A stretch of 64,000 bases of DNA from Colwellia sp. C1TZA3 (GCF_007954265.1 NZ_VOLS01000010.1:1-64000); one strand, 5' to 3'; numbered from the stretch's first letter, positions 20,711 to 30,783 are shown. Notes: a model not told the origin generated them from the sequence alone. Made by a program: numbers and translations.

Positions 20711-21790
20711 TTGAGTAAAAATACCAGTATAACTTTTGAACTATCTCCAGCCGATAATAATCGCCTGGCCAATTTGTGTGGCGCTATAGACGACAACCTT
20801 AAGACGATAGAACGTCGAATGGGCGTTGAGATCAGCTACAGAAGCCATGAGTTTAAAGTCACCGGTAAAAGTTTAAATGCAGAAGCCGTGAAACAACTTT
20901 TGATCAATCTTTACCTTGAAACCGAAACAGTTAAAGGTAAGTCAAACACCATTACCGCTAAAATGCTGCACTTAGCCATTGTAGAAGCCGGAGTACTAGA
21001 AGCCACACCAAGCAAGCTTGATGGCAAGTACGACGATATGGTGACCATAAAAACCAAACGTGGTATGGTCAAACCGCGTAACGAGAGCCAGCAAAGTTAT
21101 GTCCAAAATGTCATTACCAATGACATCAGCTTTGGTGTTGGTGTTGCCGGTACCGGTAAAACTTACCTAGCGGTGGCCTGCGCTGTCGACGCTTTAGAGC
21201 GTCAAGAGGTCAGGCGCATATTACTGACCCGCCCAGCCGTAGAAGCCGGTGAAAAGCTTGGCTTTTTACCAGGCGATTTATCGCAAAAAGTCGACCCCTA
21301 TCTACGTCCGTTATACGATGCGCTCTTTGAAATGCTCGGTTTTGAGAAAGTTGAAAAACTGATTGAGCGTAATGTCATCGAAGTGGCTCCATTAGCCTAC
21401 ATGCGCGGTAGAACCTTAAACGATGCCTTTATTATTCTAGATGAAAGTCAAAATACCACCGTAGAACAAATGAAAATGTTCTTAACCCGCATCGGCTTTA
21501 ACTCACGCGCCGTGATCACTGGTGACATTACCCAAGTAGATTTACCGCGCGGACAAAAATCTGGCTTACGTCATGCGATTGACGTATTAGTTGATATTCC
21601 GGGGGTTAGTTTTAACTTCTTTCAAGCAAAGGATGTTGTACGCCACCCGGTTGTTGGTCATATCGTTGAAGCTTATGAAGCGTTTGAACAAAAAGAGCAA
21701 CGCTTAAAAGCAGAGAAACAGCAAGCTCGCGAACAACAGCAAAAAGCAGAAGCGTTAGCCGCTGCCAGCGAAAGCAAACATGGCGAATAA
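20711..21790 (+). CDS. ybeZ: PhoH-like ATPase YbeZ
   Basis: A 359-residue PhoH-family P-loop ATPase, probably an RNA-associated ATPase partner of the endoribonuclease YbeY in rRNA maturation. It has an N-terminal KH-like region ([20 protein letters not shown]), Walker [12 protein letters not shown], Walker [13 protein letters not shown] and a Gln/Lys/Glu-rich C-terminal tail. The start codon is TTG, supported by GGGAA a few bases upstream and by the position of the conserved N-terminal [16 protein letters not shown]. Its 3' end overlaps ybeY by 11 bases. Confidence 0.95.
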   Translation: MSKNTSITFELSPADNNRLANLCGAIDDNLKTIERRMGVEISYRSHEFKVTGKSLNAEAVKQLLINLYLETETVKGKSNTITAKMLHLAIVEAGVLEATPSKLDGKYDDMVTIKTKRGMVKPRNESQQSYVQNVITNDISFGVGVAGTGKTYLAVACAVDALERQEVRRILLTRPAVEAGEKLGFLPGDLSQKVDPYLRPLYDALFEMLGFEKVEKLIERNVIEVAPLAYMRGRTLNDAFIILDESQNTTVEQMKMFLTRIGFNSRAVITGDITQVDLPRGQKSGLRHAIDVLVDIPGVSFNFFQAKDVVRHPVVGHIVEAYEAFEQKEQRLKAEKQQAREQQQKAEALAAASESKHGE

Positions 21791-22250
21791 CGCGGCTAAT
21801 ATTATTGTCGATTTACAATTGGCTTGTGGTGACAAAGTGGTGCCTAAGTTCGATGATTTTCAACGTTGGACCGAAGCTGCACTAGCACCCTATAAAAAAT
21901 CATTTGAATTGACCATTAGATTGGTCAATAGTGCTGAAAGCCGCCAGCTTAATCATCAGTATCGAGGTAAAGACAAAGCCACCAATGTTTTGTCTTTTCC
22001 ATTTGAAGTACCTGATGGTATTGAGCTTGATTTACTAGGTGATCTTATCATTTGCGTTGATGTTGTTGAGCAAGAAGCGGCAGAACAGCACAAAAGTATT
22101 AATGCCCATTGGGCGCACATGGTTGTGCATGGCTGCTTACATTTACTAGGTTTTGATCATATTGACGATGATGAAGCAGAAGAAATGGAAGCACTTGAAA
22201 CCAAAATAATAACCGGTTTGGGCATTGCTGCTCCGTATGAAATACAATAG
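21780..22250 (+). CDS. ybeY: Endoribonuclease YbeY (16S rRNA maturation)
   Basis: YbeY is a zinc-dependent single-strand endoribonuclease for 16S rRNA 3'-end maturation and ribosome quality control. The 156-residue protein has the metal-binding signature [11 protein letters not shown] near residues 117-127 and the conserved [15 protein letters not shown] block. Overlap with ybeZ implies coupled translation. Length is normal. Confidence 0.97.
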   Translation: MANNAANIIVDLQLACGDKVVPKFDDFQRWTEAALAPYKKSFELTIRLVNSAESRQLNHQYRGKDKATNVLSFPFEVPDGIELDLLGDLIICVDVVEQEAAEQHKSINAHWAHMVVHGCLHLLGFDHIDDDEAEEMEALETKIITGLGIAAPYEIQ

Positions 22251-22452
22251 CAGCCAGTGTTAAATCGTAAGCGGACTGATTTATAAATTCGCTTACTGTA
22301 AATATCAAAGCATTATTTGATCTCTGTCAGCAAAATAGTTACTGAAGAGAATAAGCAACAATTTAGTACTTGAAATTAACGACGATCGGTTACAAACTGG
22401 TTAAGTAATTAAATAATATTAAATTCAACTAACAAGGAATTAAAAAGGCTCT

Positions 22453-23331
22453 ATGAGCGACGACCAACCCCACTCTAGTAACGGTTCTTCAAATAAATCA
22501 ATCTTGACTAAAATCATGCAAGTATTTACCGGAGAACCGAGAAGCAAAGAGCAGCTAGTCAATGCATTAAATGATGCTGAAAACCATGAATTTATCAACC
22601 CAGAGATCAAGCAAATGATCGAAGGTGTACTCGAAGTATCTGATATGCGAGTACGCGATATTATGATCCCTCGTTCACAAATGATCACCTTAGATATTAA
22701 TGAGCCGCTAGAGAAATCACTCGCCATTATAGTGGATTCTGGACATTCAAGATTTCCCGTGATTAATGATGATATTGACGATGTTGAAGGCATCTTATTA
22801 GCGAAAGATTTATTAGCTTATGGTTTTAAAAAAATTGAAAAAAATTTCACCATAGCACAAATTATTCGTCCCGCTATTATTGTTCCTGAAAGTAAAAAAG
22901 TTGATCCACTGTTAAAAGAGTTTCGCCAACAGCGTTATCATATGGCGATTGTTGTTGATGAATACGGCGGCGTTTCAGGTGTGGTAACCATTGAAGATAT
23001 TTTAGAGTTGATCGTAGGTGAAATTGAAGACGAAACCGACGATGCCATGGAGGAAGATATTAAATATCTTGCCGGTCAAGTTTATCAAGTAAAGTCTCTT
23101 ACCGACCTCACCGACTTTAATAATTACTTTAATTTTCAATTTAATGAACGTGATGCCGATACCATCGGTGGTATTGTTACCCAGCATTTTGGGCACATGC
23201 CGAAAAAAGGTGAAAAAATCACCATTAATAAAATCATATTCAAAGTCACTGCTGCCGATAATCGACGCATGCAAACCTTGCAAATTACCGTACCAAAAGA
23301 ACATCTTGTTGCAGGTAAAGTCACTGATTAA
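22453..23331 (+). CDS. corC: CorC/YbeX-family CBS-domain protein
   Basis: A 292-residue cytosolic protein with two CBS domains (VRDIMIPRSQMITLDIN and later IVVDEYGGVSGVVTIEDILE) and a C-terminal CorC/HlyC FAD-like domain. In enterobacteria the homologue is linked to magnesium/cobalt efflux and to ribosome metabolism. It has AAGG just upstream of its ATG and is followed by lnt after 5 bases, as in E. coli. Confidence 0.96.
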   Translation: MSDDQPHSSNGSSNKSILTKIMQVFTGEPRSKEQLVNALNDAENHEFINPEIKQMIEGVLEVSDMRVRDIMIPRSQMITLDINEPLEKSLAIIVDSGHSRFPVINDDIDDVEGILLAKDLLAYGFKKIEKNFTIAQIIRPAIIVPESKKVDPLLKEFRQQRYHMAIVVDEYGGVSGVVTIEDILELIVGEIEDETDDAMEEDIKYLAGQVYQVKSLTDLTDFNNYFNFQFNERDADTIGGIVTQHFGHMPKKGEKITINKIIFKVTAADNRRMQTLQITVPKEHLVAGKVTD

Positions 23332-23336
23332 ACGCT

Positions 23337-24896
23337 ATGCTAAAGACAGTCTTTAAACGAATTCATCAAAATATCACCAATAAAGAAAATGGTCTCAGTT
23401 TTATACTGGGACTTGCATTAGTACTGTGCTATGCGCCATTTTCTTATTATTGGCTGATGGCGATACTATTACCAACATGGCTATACTCACTGCAAGAAAA
23501 ATCAGCTAGAGCAGCAGCTAAGCAAGGTTTTATTTTTGCTTTTGGTTGGTTTTCTTCCGGTATTAGTTGGGTACATGTCAGTATCGATCAGTTTGGTGGC
23601 TTACCGCTAATTGTGTCAGTATTATTGATGATATTGCTGTGTGTATATTTAGCGCTATTTCTTGCTCTTGCCTGCTATTTAGCTGCGCGTTTTTCCTATC
23701 AAAATAAACTTAATCTTTGGCTTTTATTGCCCTTTTGGCTACTCGCCGAGTTTTTACGTGGTGTTTTGCTTACAGGCTTTCCATGGCTAACCTTAGGTTA
23801 TAGTCAAATTGACGGTCCTTTAGCTGTCTTTGCCCCTCTCATTGGCGAGAAAGGTATTAGCGCCCTAGTGATTACCATCAGCATTGCCATGGTTTATATT
23901 CTTAAGCAGCGCAAACCTTACCTACATATTACCTTACTTATCACGATTAGTGTTGCAGGCCTAGTTTTGCAGAATAAGACTTGGGTGTCAGCAACGGGTA
24001 AGTCTGTCAACACGCTGATGGTACAAGGGAATATTAAACAAGCAATGAAATGGTCACCCGAGTTAACTTGGCCCACCATGCTAACGTACTTAGATCTAAC
24101 CCGAAAAAACTACCCTGCTGATATTATTATCTGGCCAGAATCAGCCATCACCGCAGTAGAGCCAAGTGCCCAAGCACAAGATTTTTTACAAATAGCACAA
24201 AAATCAGCCTTACTGAATAACAGCGCGATTATTACTGGCATTATTGATTACAACATCAATAGCAAAAACTATTACAATAATTTAGTCGTACTTGGCAAGA
24301 AATCACCGAATGACAGTCAAGGAAGTTACCAATATAACAATCAGAATCGTTACGCCAAACATCACTTATTACCCATAGGTGAGTTTGTGCCCTTTGCGGG
24401 TTGGTTAAGACCACTAGCAGCGATTTTTAATTTGCCGATGTCATCTTTTAGTCGCGGTGAATATGTGCAAAATAACCTCGTCGCTAATGGCTATCACTTA
24501 CTGCCACTGATCTGCTTCGAAGTGGCTTTTGCCGAGCAACTTAGTGCTAATTTTTCCAACCAAACTGATTTACTATTAACGGTGAGTAATGATGCTTGGT
24601 TTGGTGATTCACATGGCCCACACCAACATTTAGAAATTGTTAGAATGCGTGCGCTAGAGTTTGGTCGACCTTTCTTGCGCGCAACCAACAATGGCATTAC
24701 TGCTGTTATTGACCACCAAGGCCAGATTCTTAAGCAAATCCCACAATTTGAACAAGTCGTACTTAGTACTCAAGTAGCTTTAGTGACTGGGCTAACACCT
24801 TACGCGCGCTACACGCGTGTTATCGACTTTGTTATTCCTTTATTACTTTTGTTATTGGCTGTTATACGCCGTTTTCAATATAGACCGAAATCATAA
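23337..24896 (+). CDS. lnt: Apolipoprotein N-acyltransferase
   Basis: Lnt adds the third acyl chain to the N-terminal cysteine of lipoproteins in the inner membrane, which allows Lol-dependent sorting. The 519-residue protein has several N-terminal membrane helices, then a periplasmic nitrilase-like domain with the Glu-Lys-Cys triad: Glu in WPESAI, Lys in the RYAKHHLLPIGEFVPF block and Cys in LICFEVAF. A last membrane helix closes the protein. Conserved end of the miaB-ybeZ-ybeY-corC-lnt series. Confidence 0.97.
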   Translation: MLKTVFKRIHQNITNKENGLSFILGLALVLCYAPFSYYWLMAILLPTWLYSLQEKSARAAAKQGFIFAFGWFSSGISWVHVSIDQFGGLPLIVSVLLMILLCVYLALFLALACYLAARFSYQNKLNLWLLLPFWLLAEFLRGVLLTGFPWLTLGYSQIDGPLAVFAPLIGEKGISALVITISIAMVYILKQRKPYLHITLLITISVAGLVLQNKTWVSATGKSVNTLMVQGNIKQAMKWSPELTWPTMLTYLDLTRKNYPADIIIWPESAITAVEPSAQAQDFLQIAQKSALLNNSAIITGIIDYNINSKNYYNNLVVLGKKSPNDSQGSYQYNNQNRYAKHHLLPIGEFVPFAGWLRPLAAIFNLPMSSFSRGEYVQNNLVANGYHLLPLICFEVAFAEQLSANFSNQTDLLLTVSNDAWFGDSHGPHQHLEIVRMRALEFGRPFLRATNNGITAVIDHQGQILKQIPQFEQVVLSTQVALVTGLTPYARYTRVIDFVIPLLLLLLAVIRRFQYRPKS

Positions 24897-24930
24897 AACC
24901 TTAACAGCTATGCTTATAACACTGAGCTTA

Positions 24931-25090
24931 TACCAATTTTATTAATTAAGTGATCCACTTTTTCATGAGAAAAAATGGATAAATACAAGGCATGAAATTT
25001 AGTCAGTAGTTATTCACCTTATAAATTTTATAACGCTGTAGTTATTCATTTTAACCATTAAAAATGAGCAGATAATTAATCAACTTGGTA
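24931..25090 (+). repeat. Family B MITE-like repeat, copy 3
   Basis: 160-bp copy with TTA at 24928-24930 and 25091-25093. The right TTA also serves as the left flank of the next family A element, so one of the two inserted at the target duplication of the other. Confidence 0.9.
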
Positions 25091-25093
25091 TTA

Positions 25094-25250
25094 TACCAGT
25101 TCCATTAAGTTTGTGATCTTGTTGTGCGCAGGAAAAATAACTCAAGGTAAGGCCCTCGATTGAGCAATAGCTGGCTATTGGGATTGAGAGCAACACAGCC
25201 TTGAGCTATTTTAACTAGTACAAGTGAGCAATAACTTAATGGGATTGGTA
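25094..25250 (-). repeat. Family A MITE-like repeat, copy 4
   Basis: 157-bp copy in the reverse orientation, flanked by TTA (25091-25093 and 25251-25253). Directly abuts a family B copy. Confidence 0.9.
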
Positions 25251-25479
25251 TTACTTACAACGAAAAGCTGTATTGGCAAGTCTTGCTAAGGTTAACCCTC
25301 CATGGTGCTGGCCACTTAAAACCTAGGCTAACGTTATGATTTTATCTTGTTCTCCTTTCAGAGCCTTTAGGCATTTTTTCTCATAAAAAGCTCTGAATCT
25401 ATAGATAAAAAAGCTAAAGTTTTCATTATTTTTCATGTTAGTATTTAATGATAATAAAAAAGCAAATCAAGGAAATACT

Positions 25480-27141
25480 ATGATTAGACTATCGACCTCA
25501 ATAAAATCGGCAATACTCATTGCAACATTGAGCCCCACGCTAGTGTTTGCAAAAACGACGTTAATAACTAATGTTCAAGGCTATACCATAACAGGCAGTG
25601 AGCTTGAAAGCTTCGCTGCTATTGCGTTTACCGATGACAAAATCGATAAAATATATTCGGCAACAGACACCCTGCCAAGTACAAAAAATTTAACAGTTAT
25701 TGATGGTAAAGGGAAAACTTTAATCCCGGGTTTGATTGACTCGCACGGCCACATTTTAAATTATGGTTTAAGCCTATTGCGCGCAGATTTAGTCAACAGT
25801 GCTTCCGAGCAAGATGCCGTTAACAAGACCTTAGCATACGCCAAAGCTAACGCGGGACTGACATGGATACAAGGTCGGGGCTGGAATCAAACCCAATGGC
25901 CAAGCAATGTTTTCCCTCATGCAGAGAGTTTAGACAAGCACTTTATCAACCAACCGGTCTGGCTTAAACGTGTTGATGGCCATGCTGGCTGGGCAAATTC
26001 AAAAGCGATGGCGCTGGCAGGCATCACAAAAGATACCCTATCACCAGAAGGTGGTGAGATTATTAAAGATAAAAATGGCCTACCTACGGGTGTTTTTATC
26101 GATAATGCCATGGCACTCATTGATAACAGTATTGCGCCTTTAACCATTAAGCAGCAAAAACAAGTATTGGTCAAGGCCATGGACTCGCTTGCCAGTTATG
26201 GCCTTACTAGCGTACATGACGCTGGCATTGACACTGATAACCTAAATGCTTTTAAAGAATTGAGCCAAGAACAAGCAATGAGTATTCGCGTTAATGCTAT
26301 GTTGTATTTGCCGTCAGCTAAATGGCAACAAACTTTGGCTAACGGCCAATATCGCAGCAAAGATGATATGTTAACTTTTAATAGCGTAAAAATTCAAACC
26401 GATGGTGCCTTAGGTAGTCGTGGTGCGGCATTAATTGAAGATTATTCTGACCACCCAGGTCATAAAGGTTTACTGCTAAATACCCCAAAAGAATTTGAAC
26501 ATTTGGTTAATACTTCAATGCGCCAAGGCTATCAAGTCAATAGTCATGCCATTGGTGACAATGCCAATAAATTGGTACTTGATACCTACGAAAAACAGAT
26601 CAAAGCGACTAATACCAAAGCTTTACGTCACCGTGTTGAACACGCACAAGTATTACGCCTTGAAGATATACCGCGTTTTGCAGAGTTAGATCTTATCGCT
26701 GCCATGCAAGCAACTCACGCAACTAGTGATAAAAATATGGCACAAGACCGACTAGGGCCAAGCAGAATGTTAGGCGCTTATGCTTGGAGAAAGTTACTTG
26801 ATGCTAAGGTAATGATTGCGGCTGGTTCAGATTTTCCAGTTGAATCACCCAATCCATTTTTTGGTCTACATGCCTCAATTACTCGTCAAGATCATAGCAA
26901 TAGCCCCAAAGGTGGTTGGTTTGCCGATCAGAAAATGACACCGCTGGAAGCTTTTAGAAGCTTTACCTTAGATGCCGCCTATTCTGGCCATCAAGAAAAC
27001 ATTATTGGTAGCTTAGCAAAAGGAAAAAAAGCTGACTTTGTTTTACTCGACAATAATTTATTTACCATGCCTGAGCAAAATATCTGGCAGGTGTCGGTTG
27101 ATAAAACCTGGGTAAATGGCAAATTGGTGTATCAAAAGTAG
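25480..27141 (+). CDS. Exported amidohydrolase (YtcJ-like amidohydrolase_3 family)
   Basis: A 553-residue metal-dependent hydrolase. The ATG at 25480 is chosen because AAGGAA lies just upstream and it opens a good signal peptide (MIRLSTSIKSAILIAT...LVFA), indicating export to the periplasm. The amidohydrolase fold is shown by the HxH strand motif (IDSHGHIL), the middle His motifs (VNSHAIGDNAN, HRVEHAQVL) and the late metal aspartate (GSDFPVESPNPFFG). It acts on an unknown amide or related bond; YtcJ-type proteins are often listed as formamidases, but substrate is not predictable. Overlaps the next gene by one base. Confidence 0.88.
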   Translation: MIRLSTSIKSAILIATLSPTLVFAKTTLITNVQGYTITGSELESFAAIAFTDDKIDKIYSATDTLPSTKNLTVIDGKGKTLIPGLIDSHGHILNYGLSLLRADLVNSASEQDAVNKTLAYAKANAGLTWIQGRGWNQTQWPSNVFPHAESLDKHFINQPVWLKRVDGHAGWANSKAMALAGITKDTLSPEGGEIIKDKNGLPTGVFIDNAMALIDNSIAPLTIKQQKQVLVKAMDSLASYGLTSVHDAGIDTDNLNAFKELSQEQAMSIRVNAMLYLPSAKWQQTLANGQYRSKDDMLTFNSVKIQTDGALGSRGAALIEDYSDHPGHKGLLLNTPKEFEHLVNTSMRQGYQVNSHAIGDNANKLVLDTYEKQIKATNTKALRHRVEHAQVLRLEDIPRFAELDLIAAMQATHATSDKNMAQDRLGPSRMLGAYAWRKLLDAKVMIAAGSDFPVESPNPFFGLHASITRQDHSNSPKGGWFADQKMTPLEAFRSFTLDAAYSGHQENIIGSLAKGKKADFVLLDNNLFTMPEQNIWQVSVDKTWVNGKLVYQK

Positions 27142-27509
27142 TGATGATAATCACTATAACAAACTTTATTAAGCAGTTTTGGCAGGGTATAACAGTCGTG
27201 ATCTTAGTACTAATAACGGTTGCTTCGCTCTACCCTGCCCAGTATTTACCTAGCGTACCTGGTAGTGATAAAACTCACCACTTTATTGCCTATTGCGCTT
27301 TAATGTTACCCATAGCACTGCGTCGCCCTAAGTATTGGTTAGCGTTTGCCTTATTATTCATTGTTTGGAGTGGTTTAATCGAATTGATTCAGCCACACGT
27401 TAATCGCTATGGTGAATGGCTAGACTTAGCCGCTAACGCCGGTGGTGTGCTATTAGCGATAATCATTGCACAAGGGTTACATGGGTTGATTGCACTAAGG
27501 AAAACATAA
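27141..27509 (+). CDS. VanZ-like small membrane protein
   Basis: A 122-residue protein with about four membrane helices and the VanZ-like pattern (SDKTHHFIAYCALMLP, then GLIELIQPHVNRYGEWLDLA). The GTG start overlaps the last base of the preceding stop, and an ATG follows immediately, so coupling with the amidohydrolase is likely. VanZ-like proteins have no settled function outside teicoplanin resistance. Confidence 0.83.
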   Translation: MMIITITNFIKQFWQGITVVILVLITVASLYPAQYLPSVPGSDKTHHFIAYCALMLPIALRRPKYWLAFALLFIVWSGLIELIQPHVNRYGEWLDLAANAGGVLLAIIIAQGLHGLIALRKT

Positions 27510-27575
27510 TATCAGCATCAGCAAGATATTATGCTGTGCTTGTTATAACTAAAGTATTCATAAACTTATCAATAT

Positions 27576-27600
27576 AAAAAAGCCCTAATGGGCTTTTTTT
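27576..27600 (+). terminator. Terminator after the VanZ-like gene
   Basis: A-run, AGCCC-TAAT-GGGCT stem-loop and a seven-base T-run, about 65 bases past the stop. Confidence 0.92.
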
Positions 27601-27717
27601 ATGAAGAAAAATGAGGAAATACAAGAGATAAAATTTAATCAGTAGTTATAAATTTTATAACGCAGCAGTTTTTTATTTTAACCCTTAGAAATGAACCGAT
27701 AATTAATCAACTTGTAT
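27594..27717 (+). repeat. Family B remnant (5'-truncated, diverged)
   Basis: Similar to the inner and right part of family B (GATAAAATTTAATCAGTAGTTAT, then ATAATTAATCAACTTG) but lacks the left end and has lost the terminal GGTA. It starts within or right after the T-run of the terminator. Confidence 0.7.
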
Positions 27718-27721
27718 AATA

Positions 27722-28681
27722 TTACTTTTGATAAACCGTTACTTTATTACGGCCATTACCTTTCGATTGATATAACGCATTGTCGGTGTGCTCAAGCCAC
27801 TGTGTTACTGTGCTATAGCTTGGTTCAACTTGTGCAACGCCTAAGCTAATCGTGTATTGAATTTCAATCTCATTATAAATAATTACTGACTCTTCTACTG
27901 TTTTACGCAAGCGCTCAGCAAATATCAGCCCACCTTCTGCATAAGTATCTGCCAATAAAATAATAAATTCTTCACCGCCATAGCGCGCTGAAATATCAGT
28001 TTCTCGTACTTGTTCACGGATCAATTTTGCTAAGTGGCGGATGACATCATCACCCACTAAGTGACCATAGTTATCATTAACAGCCTTAAAATGATCTATA
28101 TCCAACATAACTAAGCTACTAGCATGTTGGTTACGCGTATAACGCTTAAATTCAGCTGCTATACATTGCTGCCAATGATTGCGATTAAACAATTGGGTTA
28201 GGCCATCAGTTCGGCTAAAAATGGCTAACTCAGCGTTGGCTTTTTTTAGTTCCTTTTTTTGTGTGGCATTATCAGTGACGTCATAAACTAATAAACATAA
28301 ATGAGAAACTTCACCCGTAGTCGACATTAAGGGAATAAAAGTTGTATTTTGGTACATAAACTCAGCAGTACCAGTAATAGGGCGATAATTATTAAACTTA
28401 AACACATAAGGGCGTTGCTCCCAAATAGTAAAAGCTTTGTTTTTTAATAAAAATACTGACTCCGCTTTACGACGAAACCAATCTTGGGGTATTTCATCAA
28501 AAAGATCGAAGAGTAACTTACCTTTGACTTCACGCGGTAATAAGCCACTGTGATTTTCCATAAAACCATTCCAAATTTGAATGGTGTAATCACGGTCAAG
28601 TACCACTAGGCCAACATCAATGGTATGAAGTACTTCCATCATCCAATGTAATTCGTTCAACTGTGCTGTTTGTAATGACAT
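27722..28681 (-). CDS. Diguanylate cyclase with PAS sensor domain
   Basis: A 319-residue cytosolic protein: N-terminal PAS-like domain (VLDRDYTIQIWNGFMENHSG) and C-terminal GGDEF domain with active site GGEEF and a product-inhibition site RxxD (RETD) five residues before it. Other GGDEF blocks are present (RTDGLTQLFNRNHW, DIDHFKAVNDNYGH, YQSKGNGRNKV). It should make cyclic di-GMP from GTP with feedback control. It lies 2 bases downstream of the REC-CheC-like gene, so the two are probably co-transcribed and act in one signalling path. Confidence 0.93.
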   Translation of the reverse strand: MSLQTAQLNELHWMMEVLHTIDVGLVVLDRDYTIQIWNGFMENHSGLLPREVKGKLLFDLFDEIPQDWFRRKAESVFLLKNKAFTIWEQRPYVFKFNNYRPITGTAEFMYQNTTFIPLMSTTGEVSHLCLLVYDVTDNATQKKELKKANAELAIFSRTDGLTQLFNRNHWQQCIAAEFKRYTRNQHASSLVMLDIDHFKAVNDNYGHLVGDDVIRHLAKLIREQVRETDISARYGGEEFIILLADTYAEGGLIFAERLRKTVEESVIIYNEIEIQYTISLGVAQVEPSYSTVTQWLEHTDNALYQSKGNGRNKVTVYQK

Positions 28682-28683
28682 GA

Positions 28684-29793
28684 TTAATCCAACAAGTAAG
28701 CTATTTTATGATTAAGTACGGCTAACGATTGTTCGGTAAAAAGCAACAATAGGTCAAATTTAATAGGATAATTTTCAATACTATAGCTAATTTCAATCGC
28801 GAGGGTTTTCTTCCATTTATTAGTATTTGTCGCAATTAATTCGGAAATTTTGCTATGCTGACCTAATACAACCGGATGGCCTTGACTAAATGACATATCA
28901 AGCTGTTCTGCAATACCACTTAAACATGCACCAATAAGTAAGTTAGCTATGTCCATTAATAACTCTAATTCAACATTGTTATCTAACTTATCACCATATT
29001 TCATCAATGAGGCAATATCTTTGAAACTTGAGTCATTAAGAATTAAAAGTGCTTCACCTGAGATGCCAGCACCAATAAAACCTTGACAGATCCCCGAAGT
29101 TTCATCTTTGTTTTCCACATCCGAAAGCGCCATTGTTAACTCACTGACTTCAATTAAATTAACATTGGGGACAGGTAAAACAACAACAACATCTAGTAAA
29201 CGAGCCAGTAAATCACCTGCCTGCCCCATCGCCACATTGGTGATTTCTTGATAACAATCAAGCATTTCACTATCAACTTTAATAATTGATTGCTGTCTTG
29301 CTGCCACCGCTGGCCTTCTCAGTTCACTCACTGATAGGCTTTTTACTGGGCCTGTTGATTGATTTATCGCTTTAGCTGTTTCAGTTTCAGTTTCAGTTTC
29401 AGTTTCAGCAATGATAAGGTCATCTTTACTGAAAACGCCATAAGCACTCAATACTTCAGTGAGTTTGCTTTTATCAACTGGTTTTTTAATGAAATCTAAT
29501 GCGCCTAAACGCTTCACTCTTTGGTGTGCTTCGGGTTGAATGTCACCTGATATAACAATGGTTAAGGTTGGCAGGTCTTGTTTTAATATGGTTTCTAGTA
29601 CTTGATAGCCGTCCATTTCTGGCATATTCAAATCAAGTAATAATATATCGCCTTTACCTGCTTTAACTGCTGCTATGGCTTCAACACCATTGCTAGCAAA
29701 TGTTAAATCAACATCCCAACCATCAGGGAGTGAACGCGCGACTTGTTTTCGCGCCATAGTAGAGTCATCACAAATAAGTAAAGAAGTTGGCAT
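28684..29793 (-). CDS. Response regulator: REC domain fused to a CheC/CheX-like domain
   Basis: A 369-residue protein. The receiver domain (residues 1-120) has the acidic pocket (CDDS), phospho-acceptor Asp in LLLDLNMPEMDGY and the Lys of DFIKKPVD. After a Thr-Glu linker comes a region of about 200 residues resembling CheC/CheX phosphatases (ITNVAMGQAGDLLARLL, LLMDIANLLIGACLSGIA). Phosphatase action on a CheY-like partner is inferred. The start is ATG 29793 (MPTSLLICDD); the frame extends to a TTG at 29835. The linker DNA has five tandem GTTTCA units at 29378-29407. Confidence 0.85.
   Translation of the reverse strand: MPTSLLICDDSTMARKQVARSLPDGWDVDLTFASNGVEAIAAVKAGKGDILLLDLNMPEMDGYQVLETILKQDLPTLTIVISGDIQPEAHQRVKRLGALDFIKKPVDKSKLTEVLSAYGVFSKDDLIIAETETETETETAKAINQSTGPVKSLSVSELRRPAVAARQQSIIKVDSEMLDCYQEITNVAMGQAGDLLARLLDVVVVLPVPNVNLIEVSELTMALSDVENKDETSGICQGFIGAGISGEALLILNDSSFKDIASLMKYGDKLDNNVELELLMDIANLLIGACLSGIAEQLDMSFSQGHPVVLGQHSKISELIATNTNKWKKTLAIEISYSIENYPIKFDLLLLFTEQSLAVLNHKIAYLLD
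29378..29407 (-). repeat. Five tandem GTTTCA hexamers encoding a Thr-Glu linker
   Basis: Five perfect copies of a 6-base unit in frame within the REC-CheC-like gene, encoding a (TE)n linker. Copy-number change would lengthen or shorten the linker by two residues without a frameshift. Confidence 0.85.
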
Positions 29794-30010
29794 AGCAGAA
29801 AGAACCCTAGGTTGGGATAGCAAAAGATAACTCAATTGGAATTTTCAGCAAGGTATATTCAGTAATAAAAAGGTCAACATATACTCATGCTATTATAATA
29901 GGCGGTAGTTTTTTTAAAATAAAACGCAATTAATTTGCATTTTTTCTACACTTTTTTCTTACACAAAGGTAAGCTTGAGTACTAGTTTACCTTAAGTAAA
30001 TATCGAAATT

Positions 30011-30652
30011 ATGAATATTTTAAAATTACCTGCAATTGCCTTACTTAGCTCAGTATTTATCGCTTCAGTTAGCGCTGATATGTCTGTAGCTGAACTAACA
30101 GAAACCACCAATTTAGTCATGGCGGGTAATAAATACGTTACCTTATTGGGCAATCAAGTAAAGGTAGGAGATGAGGCACCTGACTTTAAAGTAGTAACTC
30201 AGTCATTTTCACCCGTTACCTTAGCTGAATTTAAGCACAAACCCGTGTTAATTTCAGTTGTACCGAGTTTAGACACCGGTGTTTGCTCTATTCAAACTAA
30301 GCGCTTTAATGATGAAGTAGCAAACTTACCCGAAAACGTGGTTATGTTAACAATTAGTAATGATTTACCTTTTGCTCAAAAACGTTTTTGTAAAACTGAA
30401 AAAGTAGAGAGTATCAAAGTATTATCAGATGCTGTTTGGCGAAATTTCGGTCATAATTATGGCTTACTTATTAAAGATATGGGCTTGTTAACACGCGCTA
30501 TTTTCATTATTGATGTCGATGGAAAAATCGCTTATAAAGAACTAGTTGGCAATATCTCTCAACACCCAGATTACGACACAGCGTTAACCAAACTAAGGTC
30601 AATGAGTCAGATTGTTAAGCCGAGTGAAACAACAAGTGAGCACTCAGGGTAA
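30011..30652 (+). CDS. tpx: Exported thiol peroxidase, Tpx family
   Basis: A 213-residue atypical 2-Cys peroxiredoxin that reduces hydroperoxides. Peroxidatic Cys92 lies in PSLDTGVCSIQT and resolving Cys127 in FAQKRFC, the standard Tpx pair. Compared with the usual protein of about 165 residues, it has an extra N-terminal stretch starting with a clear signal peptide (MNILKLPAIALLSSVFIASV, cleavage likely at VSA), so it should act in the periplasm. It stands alone between divergent neighbours and is followed by a terminator. Confidence 0.92.
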   Translation: MNILKLPAIALLSSVFIASVSADMSVAELTETTNLVMAGNKYVTLLGNQVKVGDEAPDFKVVTQSFSPVTLAEFKHKPVLISVVPSLDTGVCSIQTKRFNDEVANLPENVVMLTISNDLPFAQKRFCKTEKVESIKVLSDAVWRNFGHNYGLLIKDMGLLTRAIFIIDVDGKIAYKELVGNISQHPDYDTALTKLRSMSQIVKPSETTSEHSG

Positions 30653-30783
30653 GGTTTTTTAAACCATTAAATGAAAAGAGCCAAGAAAAATAGCGATTAG
30701 CGCTAGCAGCTTATTACAACAACGTAATATCAATGTGATAGAAAAATTAATTTTTTCTTTACGCCTTTTATCTCTCTTGTTTT

